48,109 nt of DNA from CAZPWF01 sp964610775 (GTDB lineage: Bacteria; Patescibacteriota; Saccharimonadia; Saccharimonadales; JACQNP01). The notes beneath the pieces are model-generated. The model was not told where the DNA came from. It worked only from the letters and a program-made list of their open reading frames with translations, and did not search any database. This document shows, in pieces, positions 47,372-48,109 of the stretch; the stretch's first letter is position 1; each line of letters opens with the position of its first letter. The translations under genes were made by a program, and so were the position numbers. Location: positions 1 through 48,109 of the forward strand of contig CAZSZC010000005.1 of the NCBI GenBank assembly GCA_964610775.1, read 5' to 3'.

Positions 47372-47884
47372 TCAATCTTTATGTGGAAACTTCTCGGGAA
47401 GAATTTGTACAACGGCTTTTTTAGCTTGCTTTGCTAGTTCTTCTGGGGAGCGAGCGGCCACATCAGCCTTAAATACCGACTCCCAAGCTGAGAATATTCC
47501 TTCGGTAGTTTCTGGACGATCATCTATACGTGGCTTTCTATGTCGGTTGATCATTCTGCCGAATTTTTGCCAGTTTGTCTCAGCAGACTTATCTTTTATA
47601 AGTTTCCTGCATTCAGCTTCTTCCATGCTTACTGTATTTAGAACCGCTTCCGCACCTATTTTATAAAGGTTTTCACTATCTCTTGCGAGTCGATCAAAAT
47701 CTTTATCCTCAAGAACTTCGATAACTGTCTGTAAACACAGTTCACCAACGGCATTTGCGTACTGTGGAGCTATTTGTGGTATTGCTTCTGCTTCATGCGC
47801 AACAATCGCAGCGAAGCGTTCTCGAATTTCAACAACATCATCAGGTGTATCCGATAGTTTATTGCAAAAATCAGTCATGTACAT
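47372..47884 (-). CDS. Unknown soluble helical protein
   Basis: 170 residues from the ATG at 47884, chosen because AAAGGAG lies 8 nt before it; an ATG at 47944 would add 20 residues. Charged and helical, with segments RERFAAIVAHEAEAIPQIAPQYANAVGE, KDFDRLARDSENLYKIGAEAV and a basic FGRMINRHRKPR. No membrane segment. It lies between glyA and murB. No family recognised. Confidence 0.6.
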   Translation of the reverse strand: MYMTDFCNKLSDTPDDVVEIRERFAAIVAHEAEAIPQIAPQYANAVGELCLQTVIEVLEDKDFDRLARDSENLYKIGAEAVLNTVSMEEAECRKLIKDKSAETNWQKFGRMINRHRKPRIDDRPETTEGIFSAWESVFKADVAARSPEELAKQAKKAVVQILPEKFPHKD

Positions 47885-47892
47885 ATGTGTCT

Positions 47893-47899
47893 CTCCTTT
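47893..47899 (-). promoter_or_regulatory. Strong ribosome binding site that fixes a start
   Basis: AAAGGAG on the minus strand, 8 nt before the ATG at 47884; it rejects the outer ATG at 47944. Confidence 0.7.
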
Positions 47900-47957
47900 G
47901 TATTGGTTGATGTTTGTCTGAAGTTCGCCATTTGAAAGTGACAAAATTCTAACATTA

Positions 47958-47966
47958 ATTATAACA
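47958..47966 (-). promoter_or_regulatory. Extended -10 upstream of the unknown gene
   Basis: TGT then TATAAT on the minus strand, 73 nt before the ATG at 47884, giving a leader of about 65 nt with a ribosome site. Confidence 0.45.
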
Positions 47967-47994
47967 AGCAGCGCAAGTTAGATTAAATTGCAGG

Positions 47995-48109
47995 TTATAT
48001 TAATTCTGGTTCTTGTTGTAACGTAACGCCAAATTTTTTCTGAACGGTTTCGGTGATCTTTTCTTTAAACGACAAAAGTTGTTCAGTTGAGTGAGCATTT
48101 TCGTTTACT
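47995..48109 (-). CDS. murB: MurB (UDP-N-acetylenolpyruvoylglucosamine reductase), C-terminal end only
   Basis: 37 residues and a TAA stop are visible before the window ends. The sequence VNENAHSTEQLLSFKEKI then VQKKFGVTLQQEPELI matches the MurB C-terminus, which reads N.G.AT..D...L...I...V..KFGV.LEPE. MurB reduces the MurA product, so the two cytosolic steps lie about 2 kb apart here. The partial length limits certainty. Confidence 0.75.
   Translation of the reverse strand, partial: VNENAHSTEQLLSFKEKITETVQKKFGVTLQQEPELI

Noticed and set aside
1..48109. Alternative genetic code (TGA as glycine)
   Set aside because: TGA ends several well-defined genes at the expected length (tsaE, CYTH, first sortase, the 125-residue membrane protein), so the standard bacterial code applies.

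Overview
The window is a gene-dense stretch of a reduced bacterial chromosome, most likely from the Patescibacteria/CPR and probably Candidatus Saccharibacteria (TM7). The support is indirect. It carries a compact Gram-positive-like envelope gene set: sortases, an LAXTG-anchored protein, CSLREA and lamin-tail surface proteins, a type IV pilus locus without outer-membrane secretin genes, MurA fused to a helix-turn-helix, a half-length TsaB, and many tiny membrane proteins. TGA is used as a normal stop (for example tsaE, the first sortase and the CYTH gene), which argues against the code-25 lineages Gracilibacteria and Absconditabacteria. The lineage call is inference. No rRNA gene, CRISPR array or transposase was seen.

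Layout. 1-10.1 kb: a PH-domain membrane protein, then a long leftward type IV pilus operon (main pilin, pilB, pilC, three minor pilins including a 632-residue lectin-like tip candidate, pilM, pilN, pilO and a small membrane protein). 10.2-12.7 kb: recA, an unknown gene and recX, facing a PRC-barrel gene. 12.9-15.2 kb: a lamin-tail surface protein, tsaE and a short tsaB. 15.2-17.5 kb: a possible small RNA, an intact sortase and a catalytically dead sortase paralogue. 17.7-21.9 kb: rny (RNase Y), a CYTH protein, a metallo-beta-lactamase-fold protein, an unknown gene and ymdB. 21.9-22.4 kb: a gene-free, highly structured stretch that may be a non-coding RNA. 22.4-24.3 kb: a leftward ubiB-family kinase operon flanked by two tiny membrane proteins. 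24.5-27.7 kb: a helicase with five tandem C-terminal modules, tRNA-Pro, and a LAGLIDADG-like gene that runs into the tRNA. 27.8-32.1 kb: membrane proteins (one Tim44-like/DUF3137-like) and a cytochrome bd-like oxidase with an unusual subunit pair. 32.1-36.9 kb: a surface cluster (CSLREA beta-helix, LAXTG protein, sortase, CAP protein, membrane protein, phytol/dolichol-kinase-like enzyme). 36.9-41.6 kb: a P1B-type metal ATPase and a membrane-tethered Clp ATPase with a small membrane partner. 41.6-42.8 kb: tRNA-Arg, tRNA-Gly and tRNA-His, with a duplicated tRNA-Arg 3' end that looks like an integration scar. 42.8-48.1 kb: HD-GYP-like protein, ECF-type sigma factor, HTH-MurA, glyA, an unknown gene and the tail of murB.

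The genes mainly describe a cell-surface and attachment programme (pili, sortases and substrates, CAP and beta-helix proteins) set among housekeeping genes for recombination, RNA decay, tRNA modification and peptidoglycan precursors. The most general signal is in transcription: at least 13 genes have a -10-like hexamer ending only 6-8 nt before the start codon, the geometry of leaderless mRNAs, while others have ordinary Shine-Dalgarno leaders. Several start codons here were chosen on that basis.
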